Source: Woodsholea maritima DSM 17123
Lineage (GTDB): Bacteria; Pseudomonadota; Alphaproteobacteria; Caulobacterales; Maricaulaceae
Assembly (NCBI RefSeq): GCF_000382325.1
Contig: NZ_KB908060.1
Span: forward strand, 54,881-118,880
DNA: 64,000 bases
Direction: 5' to 3'
Shown here: piece after piece, positions 1 through 10,195 of the stretch
Numbering within the stretch: position 1 is the stretch's first letter
Layout of the letters: the number at the start of each line of letters is the position of its first letter
Notes under the pieces: model-generated
The model's database searches: none
What the model saw: only the letters and a program-made list of their open reading frames with translations
Told to the model about the DNA's origin: nothing
Program-made: the position numbers and the translations under genes

Positions 1-44
1 AGTGAGATCCGGGATCTATTGAGTTTGCCTTTTGAAGTGCATAG

Positions 45-227
45 ATCCCGGATTAAATCCGGGATGACACCCTCTACTTAGATGTCATGCCAGACTTGAT
101 CTGGCATCCATGCCGTGAGTTTGAAGGGGGTGCTGCGCGAGCAGAGCCGAATACAGCCATGGGGTATGGACCCCAAATCAAGTTTGGGGTGACAGGATTA
201 AGGATAGACCCCGGATCAAGTCCGGGG
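45..227. repeat. Cluster of four intergenic stem-loop repeats
   Basis: Four short inverted repeats follow one another: 45-65 (ATCCCGGAT, loop TAA), 87-107 (ATGCCAGA arm, 5-nt loop), 170-190 (ACCCCAAA arm, loop TCAAG) and 209-227 (CCCCGGA arm, loop TCAAG). The arm sequences differ, yet each is perfectly self-complementary and the loop (TCAAG-like) and the flanking GA...GACA context recur. The same elements return at 9854-10534. This pattern is typical of dispersed palindromic repeats in alphaproteobacterial genomes. They lie just downstream of mutB (minus strand), so they may also act as its transcription end or stabilise its mRNA 3' end; that role is inferred. Confidence 0.75.
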
Positions 228-239
228 CCGTACGTAAAT

Positions 240-2369
240 TTATCCCCGCAAGAGCTCAATCAATTCCACCGCACTATCGGCGATGACGGTGCCGGGGGGG
301 AAGACGGCGGCCGCACCCATATCCTTCAAGATCGCGACATCTTCAGGCGGGATCACGCCGCCGACGACGATCAGCATGTCACTACGCCCTTCGGCTTTCA
401 GCTCATCGCGTAAAGCGGGCACCAGGGTCAGGTGACCGGCGGCGAGCGAGGAGGCGGCCACGACGTGAACATCGTTTTCTACCGCCTGGCGCGCGGCTTC
501 TTCTGGCGTTTGAAACAGCGGTCCGATGTCGACATCCCAGCCCAGATCGGCAAAGGCAGAGGCGACGACTTTCTGGCCGCGATCATGGCCATCCTGGCCC
601 ATTTTGGCGATCAGGATCCGGGGGCGGCGCCCTTCGGCCTCGGCGAAGGCATGGGCGGCGTCTTGGGCTTTTTTGACTTTGGCGTCTTGGCCTGCGGCTT
701 TCAAATAAACCCCCTGTACCGATTTAATCTCTGCGCGATGGCGCCCGAAGGCGGTTTCCATCGCGTCCGACATTTCCCCGACGGTGGCTTTGGCGCGCGC
801 AGCTTCCACGGCGAGGGCGAGGAGATTGCCCGTGCCGGACTTTGCCGCATCCGCCAGGGCCGCAAGTGCCGCTTTTGTCGCGCTGTCATCACGCTCAGCA
901 CGCAGTTTAGCCAATTTTGCCAATTGTTGCTCGCGCACTTTGGCATTGTCGACCTTTAGAACGGGCACGTCTTCCGGCTCATCCAAGCGGAATTTATTGA
1001 CGCCGACAATGGTCTGAAGACCGCTATCAATGCGCGCTTGGGTCTTGGCGGCGGCTTCTTCGATGCGCAGCTTGGGCGTGCCTTCTTCGATGGCTTTGGC
1101 CATGCCGCCCAGCTCATCCACTTCGCTAATCAGATCAAGCGCCTTGGCGGCCAGATCATGGGTCAGGCGCTCAACATAATAGGATCCACCCCATGGGTCG
1201 ATCGTATCACAAAGGTGGGCTTCGGTCTGGAGGAGAAGCTGGGTGTTGCGCGCAATGCGGGCGGAAAAGTCGGTGGGTAGCGCCAGCGCTTCATCGAGCG
1301 AATTGGTGTGCAGCGATTGGGTATGGCCATCGACGGCGGCCATGGCCTCAATCGCGGTGCGTCCGACATTGTTGAAGACATCCTGGGCGGTCAAAGACCA
1401 GCCCGAGGTTTGGCAATGGGTGCGTAGCGAAAGCGATTTAGCACTTTTCGGCGCAAAGCGTTCCTTCACCAGCTTGGCCCATAGCAGGCGCGCGGCGCGC
1501 AGCTTGGCGACTTCCATGAAGTAATTCATGCCAATGCCAAAGAAGAAGGATAGGCGCGGGGCAAAGGCATCGACATCCAAGCCCGCTTCGACCCCGGCTT
1601 TGATATAATCAAGACCATCGGCGATGGTGTAGGCGAGCTCAATATGCGCGGGCGCGCCCGCCTCTTGCATATGATAGCCGGAGATGGAGATCGAGTTGAA
1701 GCGCGGCATATTTTGCGCGGTATACGCAAAAATGTCGGAGATGATCCGCATCGAAGGCTGCGGCGGATAGATATAGGTGTTGCGCACCATAAATTCTTTG
1801 AGGATGTCGTTCTGGATCGTGCCGGAGAGCTTATCGGCACTGACGCCTTGTTCCTCGGCCGCGACGATATAAAGCGCCATAATCGGCAGAACCGCGCCAT
1901 TCATGGTCATGGAGACGCTCATCTGATCGAGCGGAATGCCATCGAACAGCTGGCGGGTATCAAGAATGCTATCAATCGCGACCCCGGCCATGCCGACATC
2001 GCCGACGACGCGCGGATTATCCGAATCATAGCCCCGGTGCGTGGCCAGATCGAAGGCCACTGAAAGCCCCTTTTGCCCGGCGGCGAGATTGCGCCGGTAA
2101 AAGGCATTGGATTCTTCAGCCGTGGAGAAGCCGGCATATTGGCGCACTGTCCAAGGGCGCTGGGTGTACATGGTGGGGTAAGGCCCGCGATTAAAGGGCG
2201 CTAAACCCGGCAGGCTATCGACATAATCCAACCCGGTGCGATCATGAGGGCCATAGCTGGCTTTGATCGCAATCTCTTCAGCTGTTTCAAAGGGCGCGCG
2301 GCTTGTCTCTTCACGCGCCAGGGCCAGCGGGGCATCCAGGGCAATCTGGGTGAAATCAGGTTTTGTCAT
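240..2369 (-). CDS. mutB: Methylmalonyl-CoA mutase, large (catalytic, B12-binding) subunit
   Basis: Interconverts (R)-methylmalonyl-CoA and succinyl-CoA with adenosylcobalamin, feeding propionyl-CoA, odd-chain fatty acid and branched amino acid breakdown into the TCA cycle. The 709-residue protein has the acyl-CoA mutase barrel (about 40-550, including [13 protein letters not shown] near the N-terminus) and a C-terminal B12-binding domain with the base-off motif DGHDRG near residue 595, followed by an SSLAAGH segment. Length matches the family. Its ATG overlaps the mutA stop by one base (TAATG arrangement on the minus strand), so the two subunits are translationally coupled. No chaperone gene (meaB/argK type) is visible next to it in this window; it may lie beyond the left edge. 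Confidence 0.97.
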   Translation of the reverse strand: MTKPDFTQIALDAPLALAREETSRAPFETAEEIAIKASYGPHDRTGLDYVDSLPGLAPFNRGPYPTMYTQRPWTVRQYAGFSTAEESNAFYRRNLAAGQKGLSVAFDLATHRGYDSDNPRVVGDVGMAGVAIDSILDTRQLFDGIPLDQMSVSMTMNGAVLPIMALYIVAAEEQGVSADKLSGTIQNDILKEFMVRNTYIYPPQPSMRIISDIFAYTAQNMPRFNSISISGYHMQEAGAPAHIELAYTIADGLDYIKAGVEAGLDVDAFAPRLSFFFGIGMNYFMEVAKLRAARLLWAKLVKERFAPKSAKSLSLRTHCQTSGWSLTAQDVFNNVGRTAIEAMAAVDGHTQSLHTNSLDEALALPTDFSARIARNTQLLLQTEAHLCDTIDPWGGSYYVERLTHDLAAKALDLISEVDELGGMAKAIEEGTPKLRIEEAAAKTQARIDSGLQTIVGVNKFRLDEPEDVPVLKVDNAKVREQQLAKLAKLRAERDDSATKAALAALADAAKSGTGNLLALAVEAARAKATVGEMSDAMETAFGRHRAEIKSVQGVYLKAAGQDAKVKKAQDAAHAFAEAEGRRPRILIAKMGQDGHDRGQKVVASAFADLGWDVDIGPLFQTPEEAARQAVENDVHVVAASSLAAGHLTLVPALRDELKAEGRSDMLIVVGGVIPPEDVAILKDMGAAAVFPPGTVIADSAVELIELLRG

Positions 2370-4261
2370 TATGCAGCCTCCCCTGGCATTAGGCCCAGCG
2401 TGGTGAGGGCAGCGGTAAGCTCTGTAAGGGCATCAGAGCGAAGATGGACGAAGTGCGACACGCCCGCTGCGCGCAGCTCAGCCTCGTTATCGCCCGCGCG
2501 TCCCGCGATCCAAATGAGATCGGCACCGGCGGTTTTGAGCGCATGGGCGAGCGCTGCGCCTTCGCCGTCATAAGCGCTGTCCGTGCCACAGATGACGGCA
2601 AAGCGCGTGCCGCTGGCCTGGAAGGCGGCGGCGCAGGCCGCAATGTCTGAATACGCTTTGGCCGGTTCTGCGATGATCCCGGCGACGGCCAGGCGATTGG
2701 TGGTAAAGCTGGTGCGCGCATTAAAGGCAGCCAAGCTGCCAAGCGTGGCCAGGAAGGCTTTGGGCGTTTCAGGGGCGGTGTCACTGACATCGCGCAGGGC
2801 CTCAAACGGTGCCGCAAAGCGCATCGGGCTCAGCGCCGCGAACTGTGCCGGGACGGGGCTTTGCGCCGTGATCACATCGCCCGCGCGCGCAGGCATCTCA
2901 TGGGGAAGGCTTAGATCGCTCAAAGCGCGCTCTTCCAGGTCAGGATATTGATTGATCCCGATCAAAGTCTCTTTGCCGGTGGCATAATCCTTGGCCTTCG
3001 CGTCACGCACGGCGGCGATTGCGGTGTGTAGGCTTTGCGATTTCAGCGCGGCGAGAATCCCACCTTCAGTTTCGATGGCCTGGAACAGAGCCCATGCGGT
3101 TTGGGCCAAATCCTCAGACAGGCTGTCATGGTAGAAGCTGCCCGCGGCGGGGTCGGCGACCCGGCCCAGATGGCTTTCTTCCATCAACATCACTTGCATA
3201 TTGCGCGATACCCGGCGGGCAAAGCGATTGGGCGCGCCAATTGCATCACTTAAAGGACGCAAGGTCAGGCCATCCACGCCCCCTACGGCGGCCCCAAATC
3301 CGGCGGCGGCCACGCGGATGAGGTTCGACCAGGGATCGCGCACACTCATCATACGGGCCGCCGTGCTGGCGTGCTGGCGTTGAACCAGACCCGCACCCGC
3401 CGCGCCAAAGCTGGCGGCGATTTTGGCCCAGATCCGGCGCGCGGCGCGCAGCTTGGCGATGGTCAGATGGACATCACTGTCGGCGGCGAAGCTGAACTCG
3501 ATCTGGCGCGCGGCGACATCCGGGCTGAGCCCGGCGTCGATCAGCGCGGCGAGATAGGCGGTTCCGGCGGCGGCGCTATAGGCCAGCTCTTGCGCTTCAG
3601 ATCCGCCCGCTTCAAAGACCAGATCGGCCCCGACGCGCAAGGCGCTCATCTGGGGGGCAAGACGGCTCAGCTCGTGCGCCATATGGACCGCGCGTTTGAG
3701 GTTGTCATCATGATCGCCGCGAAGTGAGCCGCTTAGCGCGATCTCATCAAAGGGGCAAAGCCCAAGATGACCTAAAGTCTCAGCCGGTTGAGCGAGGTCT
3801 GAGATGTAATCCATGAATAAAGCGCCATAGGCGAGGCTTTGTTCGCGCGCGCGCAGATGCACCGGGGCGAGATCAAGGGCCACACCCTCCAGCACGCTAT
3901 CCAGATCGGCGCGTTGGCGCACCGCGACGCCGGCCTGGCCCGTGGGATCGAGGATCAGCTCCAGCGCGCTGACCCCGCCATTGAGATCCGTCAGGGCGGC
4001 TTCGTTGGCGGCTTTGGGATCGGCCTCGACAATCGCTTGGCGGATATGCCAGGGCAGATATTCATCGCGGGCCGAAGCTTCCGGGCTCGTGAAGGTCACA
4101 TCCTGCGCGGTTTTCAGCGGGCCCCGGATCAGGCCATCACTGGTGCGTTTCACCAAGGCGCGATCAAAGTCCGCGCCATTGAGGGCTTTGTCACACAAGG
4201 CGCGCCATTGGGCGAGGTCAGGCGTGGGATATCCCTCAGCCAGGGGGCGGATAGCGCTCAT
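2369..4261 (-). CDS. mutA: Methylmalonyl-CoA mutase, small (non-catalytic) subunit
   Basis: Partner of MutB in the heterodimeric form of methylmalonyl-CoA mutase. The protein is 630 residues from the chosen start. It resembles the mutase barrel (for example the [20 protein letters not shown] segment) and has a degenerate C-terminal B12-like domain in which the DxHxxG cobalamin motif is absent, as is normal for the small subunit. The reading frame is open 14 codons further upstream, but the ATG at 4261 is preceded by AAGGGATAAGGAA, a good ribosome binding site, so it is preferred. The gene is first in a two-gene operon with mutB. The region 4262-4497 separates it from the divergent DUF2793 gene and should hold both promoters. 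Confidence 0.93.
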   Translation of the reverse strand: MSAIRPLAEGYPTPDLAQWRALCDKALNGADFDRALVKRTSDGLIRGPLKTAQDVTFTSPEASARDEYLPWHIRQAIVEADPKAANEAALTDLNGGVSALELILDPTGQAGVAVRQRADLDSVLEGVALDLAPVHLRAREQSLAYGALFMDYISDLAQPAETLGHLGLCPFDEIALSGSLRGDHDDNLKRAVHMAHELSRLAPQMSALRVGADLVFEAGGSEAQELAYSAAAGTAYLAALIDAGLSPDVAARQIEFSFAADSDVHLTIAKLRAARRIWAKIAASFGAAGAGLVQRQHASTAARMMSVRDPWSNLIRVAAAGFGAAVGGVDGLTLRPLSDAIGAPNRFARRVSRNMQVMLMEESHLGRVADPAAGSFYHDSLSEDLAQTAWALFQAIETEGGILAALKSQSLHTAIAAVRDAKAKDYATGKETLIGINQYPDLEERALSDLSLPHEMPARAGDVITAQSPVPAQFAALSPMRFAAPFEALRDVSDTAPETPKAFLATLGSLAAFNARTSFTTNRLAVAGIIAEPAKAYSDIAACAAAFQASGTRFAVICGTDSAYDGEGAALAHALKTAGADLIWIAGRAGDNEAELRAAGVSHFVHLRSDALTELTAALTTLGLMPGEAA

Positions 4262-4497
4262 TTCCTTATCCCTTTCTTCGCGGTATGGGGCGGCGAAGAT
4301 CAACTGGCTGCCATCCCCTGTAAGTCCGATAGGTCGGGCCGAATATCTCGGTCATTTTTATGTTGTTCGTTATAGGCCAGTCTACGCCGGGGTAAAGCTT
4401 GCCATGCTTTTCCAGGCGGGGATTGGGTGCGCGCTTATCCGTCCCCGATGCGGAGCAGCTTAGCCTAAGCCCGTTATCAGCGCGAGGAGCCAACCCT

Positions 4498-5346
4498 ATG
4501 AGTGATCACAGCTATCACTGGGCCTTACCCTATATCATGCCCGCCCAGGCGCAAAAGAGCGTTACGATCAATCAGGCGCTGCGCCGCATTGATGGCCTGA
4601 TGCATGTGAGCGTGGAAAGTCGCACCCGCATGGATCAACCCAGCGTCTTAACCGAGGGGGCGGCCTGGATTCTGCCCTCAGGAGCCACGGGGGAGATTTG
4701 GGCGAGCTGGCAGGCGGGCGATATCGCCATGGTGCAGGATGGGGCCTGGGCCCGCTTCATGCCGCAAGTGGGGATGAGCGCGTATTGTGCTGAGGAGGAC
4801 CGCCTGGTGATCAATACGTCTGAGGGCTGGGTTGCGGTTGATGCCCTGATAACGGCCTTGGGTGAGCTGACGCAGCTGGGTATCGGGACCAGCGCCGATG
4901 ACACCAATCCCTTTGCGGCCAAACTCAATAATGCGCTGTGGACGGCGAAAAACTCCGGTGAGGGCGGCAGTGGCCATCTTTATAAGACGTTGAATAAAGA
5001 AGCGCCCGCTAACATCTTGTCATTGCTGTTTAAAACCAATTGGTCGACGCGTGCAGAAATCGGTTTGCTGGGCGATGATACCTTCACTCTGCGCGCCAGT
5101 GCCGATGGGGGGAGTTTTACCACCGTGCTGCGCAGTGTGGAGGGCGGGACTAAGACGGCCTTCGGGCCAGACTGGCCGCGCTATCCCTACCATCTGCAAG
5201 GCGAGGTGGGGTTCACGCCGCCCAGCAATGCCACGCCCCAATCGGGGGGCGATGTGGTGATGGTGTTGGAGAGCGACACGGCCCTGGTCTTCAAGGTGAA
5301 GGGGCAGGATGGGATTATCCGTGAAGCGCGCTTGAGCTTGGCTTAG
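4498..5346 (+). CDS. DUF2793 domain protein (phage/GTA tail-associated type)
   Basis: Encodes 282 residues. The N-terminal half (LPYIMPAQAQKSVTINQALR, then GEIWASWQAGDIA and SEGWVAV) matches the DUF2793 family, which is found in phages and at the end of gene-transfer-agent clusters of Rhodobacterales and relatives. The C-terminal part has repetitive beta-strand-like segments (AEIGLLGDDTFTLRASADG) such as occur in tail-fibre or host-recognition proteins. The ATG at 4498 has CGAGGAGC upstream; an in-frame start 33 codons earlier lacks one. No capsid, terminase or other tail genes are nearby, so this is an isolated copy. Its 3' end overlaps the end of the convergent gene by three bases. Function is unknown; receptor binding is inference. 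Confidence 0.75.
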   Translation: MSDHSYHWALPYIMPAQAQKSVTINQALRRIDGLMHVSVESRTRMDQPSVLTEGAAWILPSGATGEIWASWQAGDIAMVQDGAWARFMPQVGMSAYCAEEDRLVINTSEGWVAVDALITALGELTQLGIGTSADDTNPFAAKLNNALWTAKNSGEGGSGHLYKTLNKEAPANILSLLFKTNWSTRAEIGLLGDDTFTLRASADGGSFTTVLRSVEGGTKTAFGPDWPRYPYHLQGEVGFTPPSNATPQSGGDVVMVLESDTALVFKVKGQDGIIREARLSLA

Positions 5347-6584
5347 CGCACAACCTCGCGCCCATCGGCATCAAACTCCAAGACTTCCGGGGTCGGCACA
5401 ACCGGAGCGATCTTGGCTTCATCAGAGCGTTTCAAGGCATCCAGCTTCAGATCGCCCGACAAGGTCTGCTCAAAGTCTTGAAACAGATTGACCCAGGCAT
5501 CGAAGGATAAGGTTTCGCGCGGCGCATTGGTCGGGAAATGCCGACGCCAGAAGTCCATAATATGTTGCAGGCACGCCATACGCTCGCCGGTATCAATGAA
5601 GACGCGCGGCGCTTGCAGCAGGAAGGTGCGAAACGGACCCGGACGTCCGGATTTGGTGAAGGCTTGAAACGCGGCATCATAAACCATGATCGTTTCATTG
5701 ATCTGGTTATAGCGTTCATACATCAGCTTCGCGATCCGGCGCTTCGTGCGATCCAGCGGGGGGCCTTTGGTCTTATGGCTGGGGGCAAAGTCCAGGCTCA
5801 TCATCTCCGCGATCATCGGCTTGACCTGGTCTTTGGTTTCTTCCAGCTGCATCTTGTAATAAAGAAAGCCCTTCCACGCGAACATGGAGCGGCGGAACTC
5901 TGCCTCATCCAGTTTCAAGGCGAGGCGTAAAGGCTCCAGCGTGTGGTCATTGCCCTCATCGAACAGCAACTCGCCCAGTTTCTCGACATGGATATCGGCA
6001 TCTTCAAAGCAGGCTTTGAAGGCGAGGGTGACCAGGCGCACCACCTCTTCTCCGATCTTGGTGCGCATGCGCTCCAGATCAGCATTGGTGACGTTGAAAT
6101 AATGCTCAGAGACGTCAAAGCCGCGACGCTTCAGGCGTTCGCTGGCCAGATAGGGATCAAAAGACGGCAGTGCCGCAATCTCTGCCAGGCGTGCCATGTC
6201 ATCGCCAAACTCATCATCGTCCAGGTTTTTGCACGCCGGTTCGCGGATCAGATTGGCGAAGTTTGATTCTTCATAGAAGGCCGTAAAGCCGCCCATCGAT
6301 AAATCACCCACTGAAATAGGAATGATGATTTTCGTGCCGACAAAGCGATTGAGGCGCAAAAACTCACGCTCGTGATTGTGAAGTGTGTGCTTAAGGATCA
6401 GGGCGCGGTTCAAGATCGGGGAATTGAACAGCGGGCGCGCCTTGTAATCGGCGTCTTTGCTGAAGCGTAAATGCGCAGAGGGTAAATCCAGCATACGACA
6501 TGAGGATTCGTTGCGTTGAACGATCGACAGGTCACCCACACGGCGCCGGGCTGCATGCAGCCGATTTGTCACCATTTCAGTCAC
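5343..6584 (-). CDS. Conserved hypothetical protein, 413 residues
   Basis: I do not recognise a characterised family. The protein is soluble, with no signal peptide or membrane segment. It is rich in charged residues and predicted helices (for example KLMYERYNQINETIMVYD and FKACFEDADIHVEKLGELL), with an N-terminal stretch FVGTKIIIPISVGDLSMGGF that could be a beta-sheet element. The frame opens with GTG at 6584; an ATG three codons further in (6575) is an alternative, and neither has a strong ribosome binding site. Codon use matches the neighbours. The gene ends overlapping the DUF2793 gene convergently and is separated from the downstream TonB-receptor gene by a strong terminator of the latter. 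Confidence 0.7.
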   Translation of the reverse strand: MTEMVTNRLHAARRRVGDLSIVQRNESSCRMLDLPSAHLRFSKDADYKARPLFNSPILNRALILKHTLHNHEREFLRLNRFVGTKIIIPISVGDLSMGGFTAFYEESNFANLIREPACKNLDDDEFGDDMARLAEIAALPSFDPYLASERLKRRGFDVSEHYFNVTNADLERMRTKIGEEVVRLVTLAFKACFEDADIHVEKLGELLFDEGNDHTLEPLRLALKLDEAEFRRSMFAWKGFLYYKMQLEETKDQVKPMIAEMMSLDFAPSHKTKGPPLDRTKRRIAKLMYERYNQINETIMVYDAAFQAFTKSGRPGPFRTFLLQAPRVFIDTGERMACLQHIMDFWRRHFPTNAPRETLSFDAWVNLFQDFEQTLSGDLKLDALKRSDEAKIAPVVPTPEVLEFDADGREVVR

Positions 6585-6723
6585 GGTTTACCCATCTACA
6601 AAGCGTCGTGACGCTTCCCCACGCACACTCACCCCATTTAAGATGTGCATGAGATCATAAAGTGAGGGATCGGTCATACGAATTTCAAGCTTTGGCTTAA
6701 TAAAGCTTTACCTTGCGACAAGG

Positions 6724-6757
6724 AAAAAGGGGCAACATCATCAAGATGTTGCCCCTT
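6724..6757 (-). terminator. Rho-independent terminator of the TonB-receptor gene
   Basis: A perfect 13-bp stem (AAGGGGCAACATC at 6727-6739, loop ATCAA, complementary arm 6745-6757) lies 25 bp after the receptor stop codon at 6782. On the minus strand the stem is followed by a short T run (CCCCTTTTTCC), the classic intrinsic-terminator arrangement. Confidence 0.85.
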
Positions 6758-6781
6758 AGTTAAGCTTCAAGATGTCCGGAC

Positions 6782-8896
6782 TTAGAAGTCGGCGGAGATC
6801 CCGGCCCAGATGCTGGACTCTTCGCGCGTTGCGCGATTGGTCCGCACCCCATCATTGCCGAAATTGACATTGCGCCCGATGACATTGAGGGCCAGGTGAT
6901 CATTCACGCGATAATCGGCCCGGAAGGACAGGGCCAAATAGGCGCTGACATCGGTGTCATACGTTCTGCCGTTAGAGATCAGCCAGCGATCAGGATAAGT
7001 GACTTCATCAACATAATTGCCGAAGACCCCTAAATGCCAATTGTCTTTGGTCCAGTTGACGCGGGCATTGACTTTATGATTGGGCGTTGAATCTTCGAAC
7101 CCGGTATAGCGGTTACGGACCACTTGGCCCGGGGTATAATAGGGGCGATCAAAGACGCCAAACACGCCGACCAGGTCATCATTGACCTTTTCATAGGTGT
7201 AGTTGATACCCCAATCGAGATTAAACGGCGCATCACCGCTCAAATCCAACTCAATACCCCAAGCGCTCGATTCGCCGACATTGTCGAAGCGCGTTGAAAC
7301 TTCTGGGGCGTCGGGTGGGTTCAAAGTAGGATGATAGGACAGGAAGGACTTAAGGTCTTCCGATTTTTGATAGAACACACTCAGGCGCATATCCGCCAAA
7401 GTTTTCAAGGCGCGGTCCCAACCGATTTCATAGTTTTGAACGATGGTCGGTTTGATCAGCGGATTACCGGCATCCAGAATGCTAACGGCTGTAGGCGATC
7501 CGGTCAGCTGGGTCAGGCCAAATTCCGACAAGGATGGTGTTTGTACACCGCGCGAGGCATTGGCGCGGAAAATCCCCATCTCGCCCTTATTCCAGACAAG
7601 GCCCAGATTATAGCTGGGCTCTGTGATCTCGCGGTCAAAGTCTGCAGCGGTGAACCAATAGATATCATCCACCGTTCCGGTGCGTTCCAGGTCCAGGCGA
7701 TCAACGCGAACCGCCACGGTTGAGCGCAAGGTCGGCGTGATGGCGCGGTCCCACATGCCAGACAGCGACAGGACTTTATATTGCGTGTCGCCATTGCGCG
7801 GATCGGGGGAGGATTCCAGCACATTGCTACGCCACTCGAACCCGATGCGGAAGGTGTTGCTGGTGCCGACCTGGAACAGGTCTTGAAGCTGAAAGACCGT
7901 GACGGTGTTTTTTGAAGGCTGAATATATTCTGGATCTGCCACCGCGAAGGATGAGCCAACACTGGTTAGCGTTCCGGTGTTGCGATAGAGAGAAGCGCTG
8001 ATCAAACCCCAATCGGTATCACTTTCGACCCTACCGCGCGCAGAAAACAGGCGATAGCGCGCATTGGCGGTGAAGAAGTTAGGCTGCATGTCCATCTGAT
8101 TGACATGGGCATGAGAGAGTTCAATCATACCCGTAGTGTTGGGCGCGAACTGGAAGTTCATCGTACCAGAGAGTTGGATATCTTCTGCTGCGTCATAAGA
8201 ATAGGTCGCGAAGAAGTTATCGGCATCATTGAGATAGGTATTATTATACCCATACTCTTTTTCCTGACCGACACCGGCGCTCAATCGAATACCAATTTTG
8301 TCATTCATATTGTAGGAAAGGACGGCGTTGACTTCATCGGTGCCTTCAAAGGTCGTATTGGCGGTGACGTTGAAGCTCGTGTCATGTTTCAGCGGATCTT
8401 TGGTGATGATGTTAACCACACCCGATACCGCGTTGAAGCCATAAAGCGCGCTTTGGGGGCCTTTGATCAGCTCAATCTGTTGAATTTCTGACAGCTGAAC
8501 GGGCAGGGTGCGCCAAGCCGTATAGCCAAAGTGATCAAGATAAACCTGACGGCCATCAATCAACACCAATAAGCGGGGCGACAAAGGCTGGTTATAGCCG
8601 CGAATACCCACATCCTGGGCCCCGGCGGTCCATCGCGCCATATCCACGCCTGCATAATGGCGCAAAATACCGGGAATGTCGCGCTCGGGCAGGCGCTGAA
8701 TATCCTCTTGGGTGATGATCACCATCGCGGCCGGCACTTCAGAGGCGCGTTGTGGCTTACCTGTGGCGCTATTGGTGACGGCCTCGCCGAAGAGTTCGGT
8801 CATCACATCATAATCGAGGGACTGAGCACCGGCGGCGTTGCACGCTGCGCTAGCGATCAGGACCCCTGCGGAAGTCATCAAGCTTTTACGTAACAT
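6782..8896 (-). CDS. TonB-dependent outer membrane receptor
   Basis: A 704-residue outer membrane transporter that would import a ligand using the TonB-ExbBD system. A signal peptide (MLRKSLMTSAGVLIASAACN, cleavage near AGAQS) is followed by a plug domain containing VLIDGRQVYL and a QQIELIKGPQSALYGFNAV segment typical of plug domains, then a 22-strand-type barrel ending in the aromatic AGISADF. The frame can be extended by two codons to a TTG, but the ATG at 8896 sits 8 nt after AAAGGA and is the likely start. The small secreted protein encoded at 8927-9445 lies immediately upstream on the same strand with a 30-bp gap, so the two are probably co-transcribed. The substrate cannot be told from the sequence. 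Confidence 0.92.
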   Translation of the reverse strand: MLRKSLMTSAGVLIASAACNAAGAQSLDYDVMTELFGEAVTNSATGKPQRASEVPAAMVIITQEDIQRLPERDIPGILRHYAGVDMARWTAGAQDVGIRGYNQPLSPRLLVLIDGRQVYLDHFGYTAWRTLPVQLSEIQQIELIKGPQSALYGFNAVSGVVNIITKDPLKHDTSFNVTANTTFEGTDEVNAVLSYNMNDKIGIRLSAGVGQEKEYGYNNTYLNDADNFFATYSYDAAEDIQLSGTMNFQFAPNTTGMIELSHAHVNQMDMQPNFFTANARYRLFSARGRVESDTDWGLISASLYRNTGTLTSVGSSFAVADPEYIQPSKNTVTVFQLQDLFQVGTSNTFRIGFEWRSNVLESSPDPRNGDTQYKVLSLSGMWDRAITPTLRSTVAVRVDRLDLERTGTVDDIYWFTAADFDREITEPSYNLGLVWNKGEMGIFRANASRGVQTPSLSEFGLTQLTGSPTAVSILDAGNPLIKPTIVQNYEIGWDRALKTLADMRLSVFYQKSEDLKSFLSYHPTLNPPDAPEVSTRFDNVGESSAWGIELDLSGDAPFNLDWGINYTYEKVNDDLVGVFGVFDRPYYTPGQVVRNRYTGFEDSTPNHKVNARVNWTKDNWHLGVFGNYVDEVTYPDRWLISNGRTYDTDVSAYLALSFRADYRVNDHLALNVIGRNVNFGNDGVRTNRATREESSIWAGISADF

Positions 8897-8926
8897 GATC
8901 AATATCCTTTATTCTGGGGTCTGAGG

Positions 8927-9445
8927 TTAGATCTGCTCGATCATCATGGCGAAGGCGGTGGCAAAACTGACGGAGGCTGCGCTGGCTGCCGATTGGCTGA
9001 CCACGATGCGCACGGCAGGCGCGCTTTGAACGCCTAAAACACATTGACCACTGGTGACGCAGCCCATATTGGCGGAGACGGTCATGACCCCGTTAGAGCC
9101 CGCGGCTTGCGCGATTGCAGGGGTGCCACCTGATACGCCGCCCAGCAGGATGGCTGCATCAACGCCACTTAAAGAACTGGCCGCTTCGCTGGCCGGAACC
9201 ATGCGCGAGACCATGGTGATGTCACGGGCGCTGTAGCCGCTCGCCATAGCGACGTTAAGGGCCTCGGCTTCGGCTTGGCCGGCATCATCATAGATGAGGG
9301 CCACGACCCGTTGGCCGGGCTGGCCGCCTTCAACGAAGTTAAGCGCGCGCCCGATGATGGCCAGATCACGTTCGGACATTTGGGCGGATGCGCCCGCAGT
9401 GAGTAGGGGTAAAGCCGCGAGGGCGGCGGCAAGGATGAAGCGCAT
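8927..9445 (-). CDS. Small secreted protein, possibly YfiR-like
   Basis: A 172-residue protein with a clear signal peptide (MRFILAAALAALPLLTAGA, cleaved after ASA) and so periplasmic. The mature part alternates beta-strand and helix segments (VVALIYDD, DAAILLGGV, GVMTVSANMG) and ends in a helix (SVSFATAFAMMIEQI). This layout, and the position next to a TonB-dependent receptor, recall YfiR/DUF4154-like periplasmic proteins that often sit beside such receptors and signalling enzymes; a periplasmic-binding-protein-like fold is the alternative. Two cysteines (GCVTSGQC) could form a disulphide. The start has GGAGAGAGG upstream. It is the first gene of a probable operon with the receptor. Confidence 0.7.
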   Translation of the reverse strand: MRFILAAALAALPLLTAGASAQMSERDLAIIGRALNFVEGGQPGQRVVALIYDDAGQAEAEALNVAMASGYSARDITMVSRMVPASEAASSLSGVDAAILLGGVSGGTPAIAQAAGSNGVMTVSANMGCVTSGQCVLGVQSAPAVRIVVSQSAASAASVSFATAFAMMIEQI

Positions 9446-9812
9446 GGCAACCTCTCTCCAGATTTGAAGCTTTGGCCAAATGGCGATTTTTGGTGTTCAC
9501 TGAACGACAAAACTGGAGTGAGGTTTAAGGTAAATGGTATTAATGAATGCTTTCACCAAATGTGCGCAATGCGCATGAGCTGCGGCGATGTGATAAAAGT
9601 GCCACGGTGAAGGTGGGGTGAAAATCTGATGACGGTGCGTGTGTTTAACACGGGCGCGCGGTCTGGTGCGAAGATATACCGCGTTCAGAATCACACGAAT
9701 GAGCGTCGCAATAAAGTCAATGAGAGCTGTCTCAGTCGCGCCTTAGCGTTAAATGCGGATGTCCAGGCGAGGGCCTGTGTCGCGCTCTTGGTCATCCGTG
9801 CCCGTGGGCTGG
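9446..9812. other. Intergenic region without recognisable gene
   Basis: Open frames here (up to 88 codons) overlap the repeats or lack ribosome binding sites and family resemblance. The stretch should contain the promoter of the minus-strand gene starting at 9445. I see no tRNA, terminator or strong palindrome before the repeat block begins near 9813. Confidence 0.5.
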
Positions 9813-10150
9813 CCTCAACTAGCCGATAGCGGTAGGACAAAGAGAACCCTGTCATCCCCGACGTGATCGGGGATCCATGCGCTTTCATGGCAAACTCAAT
9901 AGATCCCGGATGTGCGCTTCGCTGCTCCGGGATGACAAACACGTTGAAGTCCTCCACTGCGACGCGGGGGAGGTGGCCTGAAAGGCCGGAGGGGGCGATT
10001 TTGTTTAGTATCCTCGCTTACGCTGCGGGCGCGCATTCGCGCTCGCAACCCCTTTGGGGTTGATGGACCCCGGATCAAGTCCGGGGCCGCGTTGATGGGA
10101 AAATGCCGACCGGGTTCCCGGCCTTGAGCCGGGATCCATTCGCCCGTGTG
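9813..10150. repeat. Composite repeat block, copy 1 of a 338-bp direct duplication
   Basis: Begins with CCTCAACTAGCCGATAGCGG and contains, in order: a stem-loop at 9854-9874 (ATCCCCGA arms), a second with a long loop (9903-9934), a GC-rich unit (GACGCGGGGGAGGTGGCC... GGCCGGAGGGGGC) followed by a segment ending CGCAACCCCTTTGGGG, then stem-loops at 10068-10086 and 10116-10134. Copy 2 at 10196-10533 repeats the same order with nearly identical sequence from about 9935 onward. It is not coding: open frames across it are the same translation in both copies but lack ribosome binding sites and known domains. Confidence 0.85.
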
Positions 10151-10195
10151 GGGAGGCCCTCAAGTAGGCGATAGCCGGTAGCGCAAAGAAAGCGC

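Noticed and set aside
45-227. Possible CRISPR array because of regularly placed repeats
   Set aside because: The units differ in sequence and are not separated by uniform spacers, and there are no cas genes in the window.
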